In this document: positions 36,501 to 51,500 of the stretch, one piece after another
How the letters are laid out: each line of letters opens with the position of its first letter
How positions within the stretch are numbered: the first letter of the stretch is position 1
From: Hetaerina americana
Lineage: Eukaryota > Arthropoda > Insecta > Odonata > Calopterygidae
Reading direction: 5' to 3'
DNA: 64,000 bases
Assembly: GCA_022747635.1 (NCBI GenBank)
Contig: JAKTNV010000003.1
Coordinates: forward strand, 30,174,551-30,238,550
The notes under the pieces: model-generated
The model's input: the letters and a program-made list of their open reading frames with translations, nothing else
Databases searched by the model: none
What the model was told of the DNA's origin: nothing
Position numbers and translations under genes: made by a program

Positions 36501-39500
36501 TTTCTGGCACGTAGTGGTGGACTCATGTCTCATCCATGGTAACAAATCGCCACACAAAATCAGTCAGTTCCCTCTTGAATTGGTCCAAATATTGCCGCGA
36601 AAATCGTTTGCGCATTTGCTTTTGATCGGCATTCAGCAAATGCAACACCCACCTTACACAGAGCTTTTGCATCCATTAATCTTTGTACAAGATGCTTTGC
36701 ACCCTTTCTTCCGTGGCCATGGGTTTATCAGGCCGAGAAGTTTTCACCTTAGCCTCGTTTTTGATAAGAAGATTCCACTAAGTACAGGCATTGCTTCCTA
36801 ACATACAAGTATATTACCACATGAATTTTAGATTGTTTTAATAAAATTTTCCACTTCCCAAACATTTTCCTTTGTAGAAATCAAAGGCAATTCGACAAAA
36901 ATCTCACCACTTGTTATGTTTTAGTAAATTACTTTCCATAATCACAAAAATTACTGGCATTGTGTCAAATCAACAGGATCACATGTAGCATTAAAGCCTG
37001 TAGAGACTCCAGAATATGAAGTGATATCCAAGATAATTAGAATCCTGATCTGTGTTACACAATACAATATTGCAAACACCAGACAATGCTCACTGCATCA
37101 CTAATACACAAGACCATGAACTGACTCAGATCTTGTGAGAAAGATATCATGTGACAGACATTTTTTCAGATACATGAATCAAAACCCAATCAACTTTTCA
37201 ATGCTAAATCATGATTTCATGACATGATGCAACACGGAATTGAAAAAATGGAACCAAATGCATTGTCCATTATTGTATATATGTTTAGACACTGGTAGTT
37301 TAACAACTCAAGAACCACATTTATAGCGTAATACTCACCTGGAATGGTTCATAAAAGAGATCCTCCACACCTCTTGTGAAACCAAGAACCAAACCAAATG
37401 GATTGCCAATAACATCTAATCCAAGAACAAGCACATAAAGCTGCTTCAAAGATTGCCCAATGTAGTGCATAGAAGCTTCTTGCACCCACTGGCGGCGATT
37501 CAGGAAAACACCCTTCCTCTCAAAGTAGGCCAGCCTGGATGAAATTAACACAATAATTAAGTGTGAAGGCATTAAAATATAATAATTTAGTTCAACTGAA
37601 AAAATTATTACAGTAGAATCTTGAATTAATGTATCCTTTTGCATAACTTCACATAAGTGAATGAGAAATCCCGGCCAATTTCTTATGTATTTTTATGGAA
37701 TTATTATTTGACAATGCATCATTTTGATACATAAATTTTACACAAATGCTATTTGGGCTCTGTGGTAAGCAGCAAATAATTTTTTAAAAGTAAAAAACAG
37801 AACATTAAGGACACTCAGAAGAAACAGAAAACTCTGTGCCCATTTTGAATCACCCACTTTCTGTTTTTTTCTTGATGCTTAAGTAGTATTCAATTTATTT
37901 GTCATGAATTCTAGGATTAACTTTTTTATTGCTCTTAATTTTAATTTTATAATCCAGTGTTTCCACAGGAGAAATTAAGGATAAATATTTTTAAAATTCA
38001 CTGCACATGAAACATATACAAGGCAAGGGATTGATCTTGAGAGTACAGTCTGCTGATATAAATGACAAGAAGACTATGCTCACTGAAGGGGGTGATACAT
38101 CAACTCATATTGACTCAGGTGTCACCAAAACTCAAAATATTCATGTTTACAAATACATACTGAAAAACTACGACTTTCAAGTTCTTATTCAAGCCAGTAC
38201 CTAATATTTCCACCTTTCAGGCAATTTAAAACATTTGTAAACAGCAATTTAAGATCATCTCTGATAACCCCTACTATCCATTTATCACAACTGCAATAAT
38301 ATGGCAATATCACCATCAGTAACAAGCAAGACATATCGACATTTAGGATGAAATATTTGTTTAAAATGCGCACTAGAAAATCTGAGCATGTCTCTGGAGG
38401 TCATGTGCTACAATGGAAGTATTGGTGTAAGATCAGAAAATGTTGCCTGATGTCTTAGATCCCTTCTACGCAACTATGAAGCATTTGAAGGCAAAATTTT
38501 GCTATTGTGATTAACAGAAATATCATTGTACAGAATGAAATAAATACTAGCAGATATCACAAATCTAGCTATAGCCTCATGAAAGATTTCACTGTCCAGA
38601 AAGTTGCCATAGAAATAGAAAATTCCACTTAATAAGAATGTTTATCAGACTATAGCACAATCATATTCAAAACTCATTGTGTAGTGTAGATCTCATAAAA
38701 AATATGCAGGGACTGTTATGAAATGCCAGGGAATCACAAATGGGTCATTGCATTTAACTCTGCAAAATTTAAACAGACAAAAAAAGCTTGGTCACAATAA
38801 TGCCAGGTCAATGGAGCTTCACCCTTTCAATCCAACAAATTTCCAATGCCAGCTATCTGTCACACTTAAATAAATTTACCTGGAAAATATGAGATATGAG
38901 ACATAATGACCGTGACCACTTTCCTTCACTTAAAAGCCATTAAGAAATTCACAACACTTTAATGTGTCCATACTGCTCCCCTTACTTTCCATAAACATGA
39001 GGCTGCTAACATATGTAACCAAAACCAGTCATTCAAACATCTTAAGTATAGAGTTGTGCATTCCCATCTCTAATTATCACCTACTACAACATCCGTAGGA
39101 AATACTTTACATACTTGAAAACTACATCTTGAACATCGGTGAGGGTTACTCCAACACTCTGAAGAAGGATGTTTAGGAAAGATGATTGGAATCCAGTGCT
39201 TCCTCCACTTTGGCTAAGGGAGAAGCTCAGATGCATCTGGCAAAAAATACATAGAGCATTTTAGGTTAAATTTCTGATAGTAAAACTAGTTTAATAGCAT
39301 GCCAGGCAAGAAAACTCAATTCAGACTTCCAGTTTCAAATTCAAATTAGTCATTTCATCATCAAGTACATGTTAAAGAGCTGAAAGAGTTGAGATTAAAG
39401 GAAAAGCAACTTGTCCAGAGTGTAAATGTTTATTTAATTCTACAATACTTTTCATAATGTAGTAAGATGTTACGAATAAAAATATAGCTTATATGCTTTT

Positions 39501-42500
39501 AAAATTCCTGAGAATAGAAGGCTTCTGTACAATTTCCTGACAGATATGAAGTTTTATTAGGTATTTAAGAAATAATATACATATAAAATATTTTGGCTCT
39601 TACTTGGCCATCAAAACAGTGTAGATTAATAAGTAGTAGTAGTTTTAGGGGAGAAAATGAAGTGCTAAGGTCATTTGCACCATTGTGGACGGATGGGAAA
39701 GGAGGAAGGGTAGAGAGAAACCCGGCATCAGCATTTGCCTACTCTTATCAAAGGGCACCAAGGAGTCCGCAGTTAAACGCCCCATCCGACGGACAGCGCA
39801 CTCACTCCAAGTCCTCTCCACAAAGCATCTCAAGGATCGGGATATCACTGATAAATATCTTCCGTCTCCAGGATTTGAACCCTCAGGGTAGAGAGCCAGT
39901 ATACTAGCCTCCGCACCAACTCCATCCCCAGATTAATGAGTGAGACATTGCATAATTCCCTCCGTAAATCTTAGGCATAATCAATGAGCATGCAGGAAAT
40001 TGACTCCCGTAAGAGAAGACACTTTCCATGACAATGAAGATGAATTCTGGAGTGTAATAATATGCATTACAAGGTCTGTTCAAAAAGTATATCAACTTTT
40101 GTGTTTTTTCAAATATTATTTATTTATTCATGAATATCTATTTTGTCCCCTTCAAAGTAATCCCCATTGCATATTGAACACTTGTGTCAACGTTTTTTCC
40201 AATCCTCGAAGCACTTCAAAAAATCATTTTTTGTGATCTTGTTCAGCTCCTCCTTCGATGCAGTTTTATCACTTCTATCATAGCGTAGTGTCGTCCTTTC
40301 ATGGACCTCTTCAGTTTCGGGAACAAGAAAAAGTCACTGGGGCCAGGTCTGGGGAATACGGTGGCTGCGGCATCATTAGTGTGTTGTTTTTGGCCAAAAA
40401 TTTGCGCACAAGTAACGATGTGTGAGCAGGGGCGTTGTCATGGTGCAAAACCCAATTTTTGTTCTTCCACGAATCCGGGCGTTTGTGGCGGATTGCTTTG
40501 CGCAAATTGTGCATAACTCGCATGTAATATTCCTTATTTACCATTCTACCTTGTGACAAGAACTCATGATGCACCACGCCCCTGCAATCGAAGAAAACTG
40601 TAAGCAAAACTTTCACATTCGACCGCACTTGGCGTGCTTTTTTCGGTCTTGGCTCATGATGCAGCTTCCATTAGGGTGATTGAGCTTTAGTTCCCACATC
40701 ATAACCACAAACTATAACATGATTCGTCACCAGTTATGACCCTATGGAGCAAATTCGAGGCATTGCGGACAGAGTCCAACACTTCATTAGCTATGTTAAT
40801 GTTACTGTTTTTACTACTGGTTTTACTGTAAGCGTTACTGTTTTTGTTTGAAATTATGCAACTTTGGTACGAATTTCATGGAGACCCATGTCATGCCCAA
40901 ATCATTGGTATTAGTAGTAGTAGTATTTAGGGGAGGCGACTGACAGCTGAGGTCATTTGCGCCGTAGGGGATGGACAGGAAAGGATGAAGGGTGGAGAGA
41001 AACCCGGTGTCGGCATTAGCCTACTCTTAACGAAAAGCGCCAAGGGGTCCACAGCTTAACGTACCATCCGACGGACAGCATACTCACTCAAAGTGCCCTC
41101 CACATAGCACCTCAAGTAGGGACCGAGATACCACTGAAAAATATTCAACACCGCTGGGATTTAAACCTGTGCCCTCTGGGTGGGAAGCCGGTACTATGGC
41201 CACCTCACCATCTTGATCCCTGCCAAATCATTGGTAAAAATTGAATGGCATGTGCCAATTGATATGTTTACGTCCTCAGCAACTTCTCTAATGGTAACTT
41301 CATCAATGTTTTCGTCTGCTGTGAAGCGCTCGGGCATCTGGCACGCTCTTCATTGTTCACATCTTCTCGGCCCTCTGAGAACATTTTGTGCCACCGATAA
41401 CCATTGCTTTGGTCCAAGGTAGCTTCTTCATATGCCACAGTCAACATTCGGAATGCGTCTGCGCACTTAATTTTGTTTTTCACACAAAATTTGATAAAGA
41501 TTCTTTGATCCATTTTTTGAAACAGGCAAAAATCAAAGACAAGCCAAAACACGTCCCAGCAAAACAGCTGTCAAACATAAACGGAACATTCAAAATGGCC
41601 AAACTTTCTGGCAAAAGTGAAAAACATAAGCATCTACATAACACATCAAAAAAATCAAAAATCAAATATACCTAACCCGCGGAAATTCAAAATTTGCGAT
41701 ACTTTTTGAACAGACCTCGTTTTATCAAGCAATGAATATAAAATATCTGTCAATACCTTTAATGGAGAAAAGTGCAGGTAGTCATAATAATTCTTTTGAT
41801 CCTCTGATGACCTCAAGGTGACATAGGCAAGTAGAGGTTCCTTCAGTAGAGATAAATCGTTATTGAAACTGGTAGGCTGTAAAAAGAATGGTCATTCAAA
41901 TGTTAGCATGTGACTAATACAACTGAATTGACGAAAGTATTTTAAGTTAAACCTATTTAAGTTAGTTGTGAAAGCTTAATGAAATTTAATTTAAAGAAGA
42001 CAGTTATTGAAATAGACACAATAATAATGCAGAGTGAAAGTTGTTATTGAAGTTCGGTATCTGTGAAAAATAACCTATTAGCCTTGGAGTCTCAAACAAA
42101 GGGAAAAGGATGGCATGGAAGTTTTACAAAAGGAGTAATTTTTATACTGTATACAATGTGCTACAGTCACTACATTATAAAAATTCTTGGTGAGACTGTA
42201 GATAATAAAAGAACATACAATAATTAATGCAAAATTTAATGAAATGTACACACAACAAATCATCCGAAAAACATTATTGTGACATGTATTTCAAAGGAAC
42301 AAAGAGATGACTTTGAACAAAATCTTCATTTCTCGGCTTATTTTAATTCAACATTATTTCCTAAGCTAACCTTGCGGATGGCTGGAACAAAAAATTTGAT
42401 AAAGAGAGTCATAAAAACTGAATTGAAATTGGTGGTATAATGCATCAATTCTCAGATATTATTCCAGCAATAATTATATCTTTTACTTGGAATTGAATCG

Positions 42501-45500
42501 GAAACTTTTATGCTATAATGATAAAAACTTTACTTTTCATGAAATGCCATTTAATGAATTGCAGAAGTGCAATTACTATTTTAAGGGACAGTATTGTAAA
42601 TGTGAGGAAAAATCCTGCCAAAAATTGAAGACAATTTTAAATGTACACAAGATAGAAATAAATACTAACTAGTAGAGGGTAATTCCAGGAATGGTCACAA
42701 ACCTGTGACTTAAGGTTATGTTTAACACTGGCTCGACTATCATCTCAGTGTTGCTGGTGCATTTTTCTAAAATAGTGTTCAGAAATTTTATTTGTAATTT
42801 TTTTTGCACATAATTTATTAATATTTGGATCATAGTTTGAAAATTCCCTCAAGAAAAATCCACAAAAAGGCAAATAAAGAATAAAAATAACAATATAAAT
42901 GAAAGGTAAAATCACTGCAATGCAAGAGCAAGGTATGAGTGCGGCTGATCTAGCACACACACACAATTGGTCAACATCAATGATTTGTACTATCCTCAAG
43001 ACAAGGACAAAATTAAGGAGAGAGATGTTGCAAGGGGACTGACAAGAATATATACATAGCGGTTATGGATTCTCAACATTGTTGAAAGGTTGCTTCTCAT
43101 TTTGATAAACAAAGAGTAATTGCAATGCAACACTATTAATGAGAATATCATTTGTGAGAAGGCAAAAGTGATATTTGCTGAACTTGCTAGGAAGATGCCA
43201 GGATCATCAACAGTCATAAGTATTTAAGGGAAGCCATGTACGATTTGAGAAGTTTAAGAGAAGAACTGACATCCATGGCATTGTGAAGCAGCAAGTTCTG
43301 ACTCGAGTTGTCTTTTTCCCATGAACGATAAGGTATCAGAATAAAATAACATCTATCCAACCTCGCTACGAAAGAAAGGTGTTTTCAGTCAAGGGTAGTC
43401 TGATATGTAATCACACCCTGCCACGCACCTTAGTGGTGGCTCACATGGTACTAAATAAATACAAAAATACAGCAGAGTGCTTCATCAGTAACTTCAAGAA
43501 GCTCATAGATGCTGAGGTTGACCTGATTCAACAGGTTTTTAATTGTGATGAGCCAGGTCTCTCCTGGAAAAAGATGCTGAAGAGAATCTATATTTCTACA
43601 AGTAAAAGCGGAGGAGAATATTTGCCTAGCCACAAGCTAGCCCAAAGGTCATCTTAAGCTGCTATTTTGTGCCAATGCAAGCAGCAGCTTGAAAATTATA
43701 TCCTGTTTGCTTACCATTTAATAACTCCATGAGACTTCAAGAAGTGTTAAATTCAGCAGAGCATGTTAAATGTGATGTGGAGATTATCGGAAAGCATGGG
43801 AAATTGTTGCATCCCATGATGCATATGAATCATCACCTTAGGGATAAGGTGATGCTCTGTATGCATCATAGGTAGTGGCTGTGTGTGCTAGAAATTTAAT
43901 TGATGATAATGCTGAGTTGCATTTTCACAAAACTTTGAAGCATTGGCAAAAACAAATGTTTCCTCACAGTTTTCCAGAACAAATAATTAGGAATGTATCA
44001 TAAATAATAAACTAAATATTTTGACTTTTTTGTTTTCTACAAATTGAATTTAACTTCCAGGTTGGTTCATTCCGTCATAGAAGAAAATATGAAGATGATC
44101 CACAATCCTAAACAATGAATCTATAATTTCTTTGAATAAAACTTGTAAATAATTTATTTTGTTGTCATGAAAGGTATTATCGTTATTACATCAATTTATA
44201 TGGGTAAAATTGTTTCTCTTAATGATGGTATTGCTTTATGAGAAAGATTACAGAACGAATTATGCTCATCGTACAAGGTTTCACTGTAACATCAGTAAGA
44301 ATATATGCTGTAAGTGTTCCATGGGCATGCAGCTGAAGCATCACAGATAATTGTTGCTTTTGTTTATTAATTTTAATCATTGGTGTTTTCATCAGTAATG
44401 ATATATCTTTAAACATTTGGCCAAAAAACAGGAATTTCCCCCATTAAAAATCCCATAGTATCATCTCATAGCAGTTTTGACACCTATTTCTCACACCACT
44501 GGTTTTAAAAAAAAATTGTGCATAAGATTACCTATCATGAATGCAGTAAAAATATTCAACTTACAAAATACATTTTGGGTACATTGATTGGCATTATAAA
44601 AATTACTAGTTTTCACCACTTCTTGCTACCTATGCTCACTACCTATCAAGATGCTACTGTATACACCCTTCCAGAAGATTTATATACTTACATCATACAC
44701 ACCCAATCCTCCATCAGGGGAAAATACAGCAAATAAGGCATTGAGGAATCCAATATCAAGTTTAACGTGAAATTCTTGCACCAATACTTTAAAGTATTTG
44801 AATTGCTGCACAGGAGTATGCTCATTGATATGCTGGACTATACTCAATTCAACAAATGGCTTGGGAGCTGAAAAAAATATGCACATTAATATTCCATTAA
44901 CAGAGGCAATTAAAAAAATGTTTCCAAATTACAATATCTGTTAAGATATTCTTATTGAAATATAGGGTAATATAGCTAATAAAATAAATAAAGATAATTA
45001 CTATGAGATACACAGAAAAAAGAAACTATGTGCTGTTGCTGTAGGACAATAACAGTGAAAACAATGAAATTTCAAGACTCCACTCTTTCTTGATATTGAT
45101 TATATGAATGAAAAGATATGACATTAGACGAAATTTTTTTACTGAATCAATGTGATTAGATTAAAAATTTGGTATAATTCTTTAAGCTACATCAAAATTT
45201 ATTTTAATACCTGTAAAGTTTTCTTAGTCATTTCGGATATGAATGATGTGTAATTGACTTACCCACAACATCAAATACAATTAAAATTTTTTGAACAAAC
45301 CTACCACTGCATTATGAGAACTATTTTGTTATATTTACAGTGACAACCCCTTAACAAAGGCAATGTTTCAAAAATGCTTAATTTCATCAATTATAAAGCA
45401 CTGACTCATATTCCAAAGCCAAAATCTTAAAACTCTGCATTCACACATTCTGTGCATGTACCTATCGATTATTAAAAAAAAATATGTATTACACTTCACA

Positions 45501-48500
45501 TAAACATACTCCTCATAATAAACCAATTTCATTATTTTCCCCATTTTTTGCATGAATTCTACTTCCACTAGGTTTATTTATCCAATGATGTGAACATTAT
45601 TTTAATTTTTATCCTAACTGAACAGCTGATCAAAAGAATCTCTGCTGTCCGCTGAAGTTCTCTTTACAGTGCTGGTAGATAAATTCTATATATGTGCCAG
45701 TGTATACATGCTTTAAGCTATGCAATATTCAACTCACTGACAATTTTATGGATGAATTATATGTTTTTATCGCAATACATTGAATTAGATAGGTTTTGGG
45801 GGACTTTGAGTTGCCACTTTGTGTTGAGGGACCTGAGAGGAGGATGACCCATATCAGATGAGCACACAGAAAAAGTGCCAACTCTCCTCTAGAAGTCCTT
45901 TTGAGAAACTAAACAACATGCTTCCCATTGTATTCAGGGATCATAAGATAAGCGATAGTTTTACTAAGGCTCTCCTGGTGTTTTTCGTGGAGGTAAGGGG
46001 TTGATGAGGAAGAGGGGCATTACCAGACTTTGGTCTGAAGCTGGACATCTACCCAACTTTCATATCTTATAATGAATGATGAAACACAGGGCCCCTGGCA
46101 AGGAGAGGGATTGTATTGTACATTTTAAGGATATCAAAATAAACACATCACATAATTAGAACACCCCTTGGTAACAGTAGTTTTTCAATCACTTTTAGAG
46201 TATTTTGAAGATTAAAGTTATGCTTCAACATAAATTATTTCTAAAATATCACTTCTACAACTACCATCATAATGGTGATCATATAAGTTGTAGTTGTGAT
46301 TCAAGAATAGAGCTAGTTTAGTATGACAGTAATGAATAAGTGATTATTCATTTAAATTTTAATGTCAATCAATAAATTGATTAAAATTGAAGTGCATTCA
46401 CATAGATTGGTTTTAATGCTAATATTTATTCTTCTAGTTATGCTATAATTAAAAAAGTAGCCCATTACTAAGTTATTGCCATAATGATACAATTCATTAT
46501 AGACATAATTCAGGGACAAACCATGGATGGTGTTTCTCTTGTTTCAGAAAACATTGTGACTCATGGAATGAAGAACACAAGGTATTTTTCCACTGTTCTT
46601 TCTTAAGGTACCTTATGATGATATATTAGTGTTGAAACTAGTAGTAACCAAATAAAGAACAGTGGAAAAATACAATGTTCTTCGGTCCCTGAGCATGAAC
46701 TTCAACAAAGTTGAGCCTAAAACCATCAAATACAAAACATTGTAATTAACCACAAGATTTACTTTCTCTATAAAGCTTATTTCTAACTAATATCTTGATT
46801 GATACATTACTGTAGCATTAACTAAAGAGTTTAAAACTAATATCATTCACAGACATTAATTCTTCTATGTATATAAAATTAGCAATAAAAAATGTTATGT
46901 CATTTCAAACAGTATCTATACACCTCTTCAAGAATGGATGCCCTGTGAAGTTACCTCAATCATGAGAAAACACTTTGAACCAAGAAAATGACTTTGGCAA
47001 TTGTGAATCATTTTGGGATATACAAGATGAGAATTTAATCACAATATCTCAATAAGTAAAATTACCTGAGTCAGTGGCAATTGACTTAGGTGGAGGAACA
47101 GGAGCAAAAATGGTAGGAAAGACTGAGTCTGAAAGCTGGCAGTCCACTTGCAAGCGATTGATTTTTGCATGTATTTTACGACCATGAGGAGAAGTCTGCA
47201 TTTCCAGCCATAGCCCAGTTAGAAAGGATCGACGCAAATTGCGTTTATGTGGTCGCTCCATCACCATCAGACGATAATCAACCTGCACAAAATGTACCGC
47301 CATTAAAAACTATATTATTTCAAGCCACTCATTATATTTTTTGAGGCACATAACATATATTTAGGATTAAGTGAAAATTATTTGAGACCTGCAAGATATA
47401 TTTCAGGATCAAATATCATACACAGATACTATACTGAAAAAATTAAGAATTAACATTCAAACATAACTTAAATGAGCATTTTTAAGAGCTACACACTGGT
47501 CCCTGAATTTACCATGTTTTCAGGGGTTAGGTTGTGACTCTGTTATAAAAAAGTAATACTTAAACGATGCCTATAATTTTATAAAAATAAGTTTTTTCTA
47601 AAATTAAATTTTTTTTATGCCAAGCAGACCAGTTAATTTTATTTGAACAAATTTACATATTTAGAACAAGTTATGAGACATAACAGACTGATTAGAAAAC
47701 TTTTACAAGGAAGTGCATTGGGAAAGAATATAACACCCTGATCAAGGAAGAGATATTTGAATTACACCTTAGCAATGATGGAGGTGGGGCAGAAGAGAAT
47801 CTCAGAAAAGAGGATTGCCTGGTTGCAGGGCAAATTGACCTATGAATGATCAATGACTAAATGAATGAAATTGTACTTTCCCTGATTACAAGAGAAAGAA
47901 GCATTTGGGTTCATGTTTTATTTTAGCAGAACAATATAGCAACATGGTCAGAACTTCAAACCTGCTTTCTTTGTAGCTGATTTTAAGTCCAGAAAATCCA
48001 TTGGTAGTATTTGGTAAAATAGTGCAAACCTACTATTACATAGTTGCTCATTACAGAAGTCTCCACATAGAATATATATTTAGGTCAATAAGAAATCTTT
48101 TTCCACTGCTGGCATTGGATAACTTTGCCATGACACTAATATTTCCCCAATTGACATCACATTTCTGCCAATGACAGAGCCATCCAACAATAGCAGAGAT
48201 CTAATGATCTAGTTTTAAGAAATGAAAAAAATTTCTTCACTTGCATCTTCAGAATGGTACCTGAAAGAGAAGGTGGCGTTTGGGTTCATGTTCACTGCAA
48301 ATTTTTTGGTTTCAGGTGTAATATGAGGGCAATTTGAAAAGTTCTCAGAATGAATAGAAATAAGCAACTCTGTGAACTTTTTTAAATTATCAATGTTTTC
48401 TCCCTGCAAACTAATGCACTTGGTCCAGCGATGTCCAATGCCTTGATCTCATCTTGAAAATTAGATTCCTTCAGGCCTGCAAAATGCCAGTCTACTTCAG

Positions 48501-51500
48501 CTGTTAGTTCTTTGTTTGAAGAAAATCTCTGTCCATCGGGGAAAATTTTTAGCTTGGGAAAGAGATGGAAATCTGATGGAGCCAAATCAGGCGAAAATGC
48601 AGGTGTGGGTGTACAATTGTTTTGATGAAAAATGACTTTCTTTCTTGTCAAATCTGGACTTTTTTCTTATATCTTTTGATATAGTTGGTCCAAGAGGTTA
48701 GCATTAGTTGATCTTAAAACGGGTCAAACATTGTTTGGAAATTTCCATTTTCTGATGCGCTTGTGATCCTGCATCAAGAGTCACAGCACCCATTTTTTAA
48801 TTAATTTTCTAATACATGATTTCTCTCTTAAAATGTGATATGCCTGTTCGGGTGACATCCTAACAGCTTCAGCAATTTCTTGCACTTTCAATTGGTGATC
48901 CTTCATGACCACTTTATCCAATTTTAAAATAATTTCTTGGGTAGAGGCACAACATGGCCGACCACTACACAGATTATTATCTAAGCTGTCCTGACCAAAC
49001 TTTAACTAGTTTGTCCACTTGGCAACAGTTGAATATGAAGAAGCAGGAATCCCCAGAGTTTTCTGAAAGTCAGAATGAAATTCCTTTGCTTTCATAACAT
49101 TTTTTACGAAGTATTTAACCACTGCTCAAATCTCAATTTTTCCCATCTTCACAAATCACTACACGGGAACAACAACAGAGAGTTATCCGCACCACAGATC
49201 TCATCCCAGAGCACTGATACATTACATGTTTACTCATAAAGGATTACCTATTACTATGAAGGAAACTTGTTGCACTAGCGCTGACATCTGGTGGTGATTC
49301 AGAATCTTTTTAATTACCCTCATATGATGGAATTGGAACATGATGATCAAATAACAGCGATTTTTTCAAAAAATAAAATTTTTTGTACAGACCAGGTTTT
49401 TATGTACTGAATCATCTTCCGGTTGAAAGATGATGTGGAGCATTAAAACCTGGTCAGTAAAATTTTTTCTCTAGTGGAAAAGGGCTATTATTTGATCATT
49501 ACTTTAACTATCCACAGCCTTATTTTTGCAAATTTGATTCTTTTCTTTCCAACCCTGGGATTTGGTCGAACTTATTCAAGAAGGAACATAAGTCTCCTTC
49601 TAAAATCCATCTTGCTCCCTCCAGACTACACAATTTTCATTTTATTTGTACTTTAAAGGTGTTACTTTTTACTTGTTCAATGAGTCACCGTTTCCTAAGT
49701 GACATAAGACTTGCTTTAGTTAAAGTTTCTATTATTATTATTATTATAGGTAATCGACAGGTTAAGGTAGGTTTTGGGTATAATTCATGAAATTTATTTC
49801 AATGATATCTATATCTGTACAGCATTAAACATCTTCCTTGGACCTGGTGGGAGAGATGGTTTCACTGATTTTTCACTTTCTCAAAAGAGATACACTTTTC
49901 TGGGTCATCTGAGTTGGAAAGATTCTTTTACTTAAGAATGAAATTATAAAAATATTTTTCATGAGTTTCCTCATAGCAAAAGTATTGCACAGTAGGTCCT
50001 TGGTACATCCAAATTGATGTTATAATTGACAGCATTTTTATAAAATGGGTGAAGTGAATGTAAAAACAAATAAAGGGTAAATATCTGGTCCCTAACTTGT
50101 TCTTTGAAAGTTGATACTAGATTTATTAAAATATGTAGTTGTTCCTGAACAATAGAAACTGTGTAAAAAGAATATTCTAAACCTTAGGAGAGTTATACTG
50201 TAACGTGAGTAGCTACAAAATAATATATAACATCTTATTCAACAGAACTATGAGTGACCACCAACAACTTTCTTATCTGATATAATTCTGCAATGTATCA
50301 GAACCCAAACTATTTAATTTAGCATTATCTTTGAGAACTAAATCAGCACCGGAACCAAAAAATGTTGAACATATACACACTGCTAATGAACATAATAAAG
50401 TTCCCTGCACTGATGAGAAAATCATGATGACTATAAATGTATCACAAAATAAAACATTTCTCCCAAAACAGGTAAATTGTCTATGCTTATTGAATAATTA
50501 ACCAGAACTAAAAGGAGCCGATTACAACAAAAGGAATATTCATTAGAATAACAATGAAAAAAAAAAGGTTTTACAAAAATGGAGCAATAATAAAACAGGT
50601 TCACCTAAGCTGTGCGATTTTTTGGGTAACATATTTTCTGGGAAAGTACAAGCAGTAAAGAGAAATAAACTGGCCCCATACACCTTGGATAGAATTTCAC
50701 ACTCCAATGGATTTGGTAATCGATGAGTTCTACCCAAACCACAAATTGATAGCTTTATCACCAACCACCAAACCAACCAATAACCAACCTTCAAGTGTAA
50801 TTACTGTGATTGGTGGTGGTTAAGCATAAAAAAACAATCATATTCCTCTTCCTTCAGTGAACCTTTTACTAAGTTTTGTCCATACCTCTGATGCATCATT
50901 TATAAGTAATGGTTTCCGGGAAAACATTGTTTAATGGAGGTGAAGCTCTATTAGATATCCAGAAAGTACTTAATTTTATTCTATTCACAAATCCCTTGTT
51001 TGTAAAAATTTCTGGAGGCATATCTCTGCTCAATTCATGAGCACAAGAGAACAGTTTCTTACTTTTTAGGAAAAAGATCTTAATTCTGCCTACGAAAGCC
51101 TCTAAACTCAAGGCGACTGGCTGCACGTTTTATAGTAAGTAGATAGGTTTTCTTTGAAAACTTCATATTATTACACAATTCATTAAGTATTGCTTCCTTA
51201 AGAATTATGGATCAATGATATTGCCACTTTTCCCTTACAGTTATTTTACCATTTCAGTATATATACATTTTTAGACAATTATTATTCATGGAAACCAAAA
51301 TAAAACAAATTATTCTAGTTAGTTTTTAACTAACAATTAGTAATACATACCACAGTTTTTGCATCAAGTTGCATTGGTTTCTCTTCTGTCTGCTGTTGTG
51401 ATTGACTAAGGAGATAACCTTTCTCCAATAGAGCTGACTCCTTACTCGACAAAGACCGGAAACGTTTACCAACAGATTTCTGTGCCTCCCAAATGACACC

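Noticed and set aside
39593..39907. 104-codon plus frame
   Set aside because: Runs through the antisense of a SINE; not a gene.
43379..43657. 92-codon plus frame as a host gene (CENP-B/jerky-like)
   Set aside because: Flanking stops, frameshifts and loss of the later catalytic residues mark it as a dead Tigger-like transposon, not a domesticated gene.
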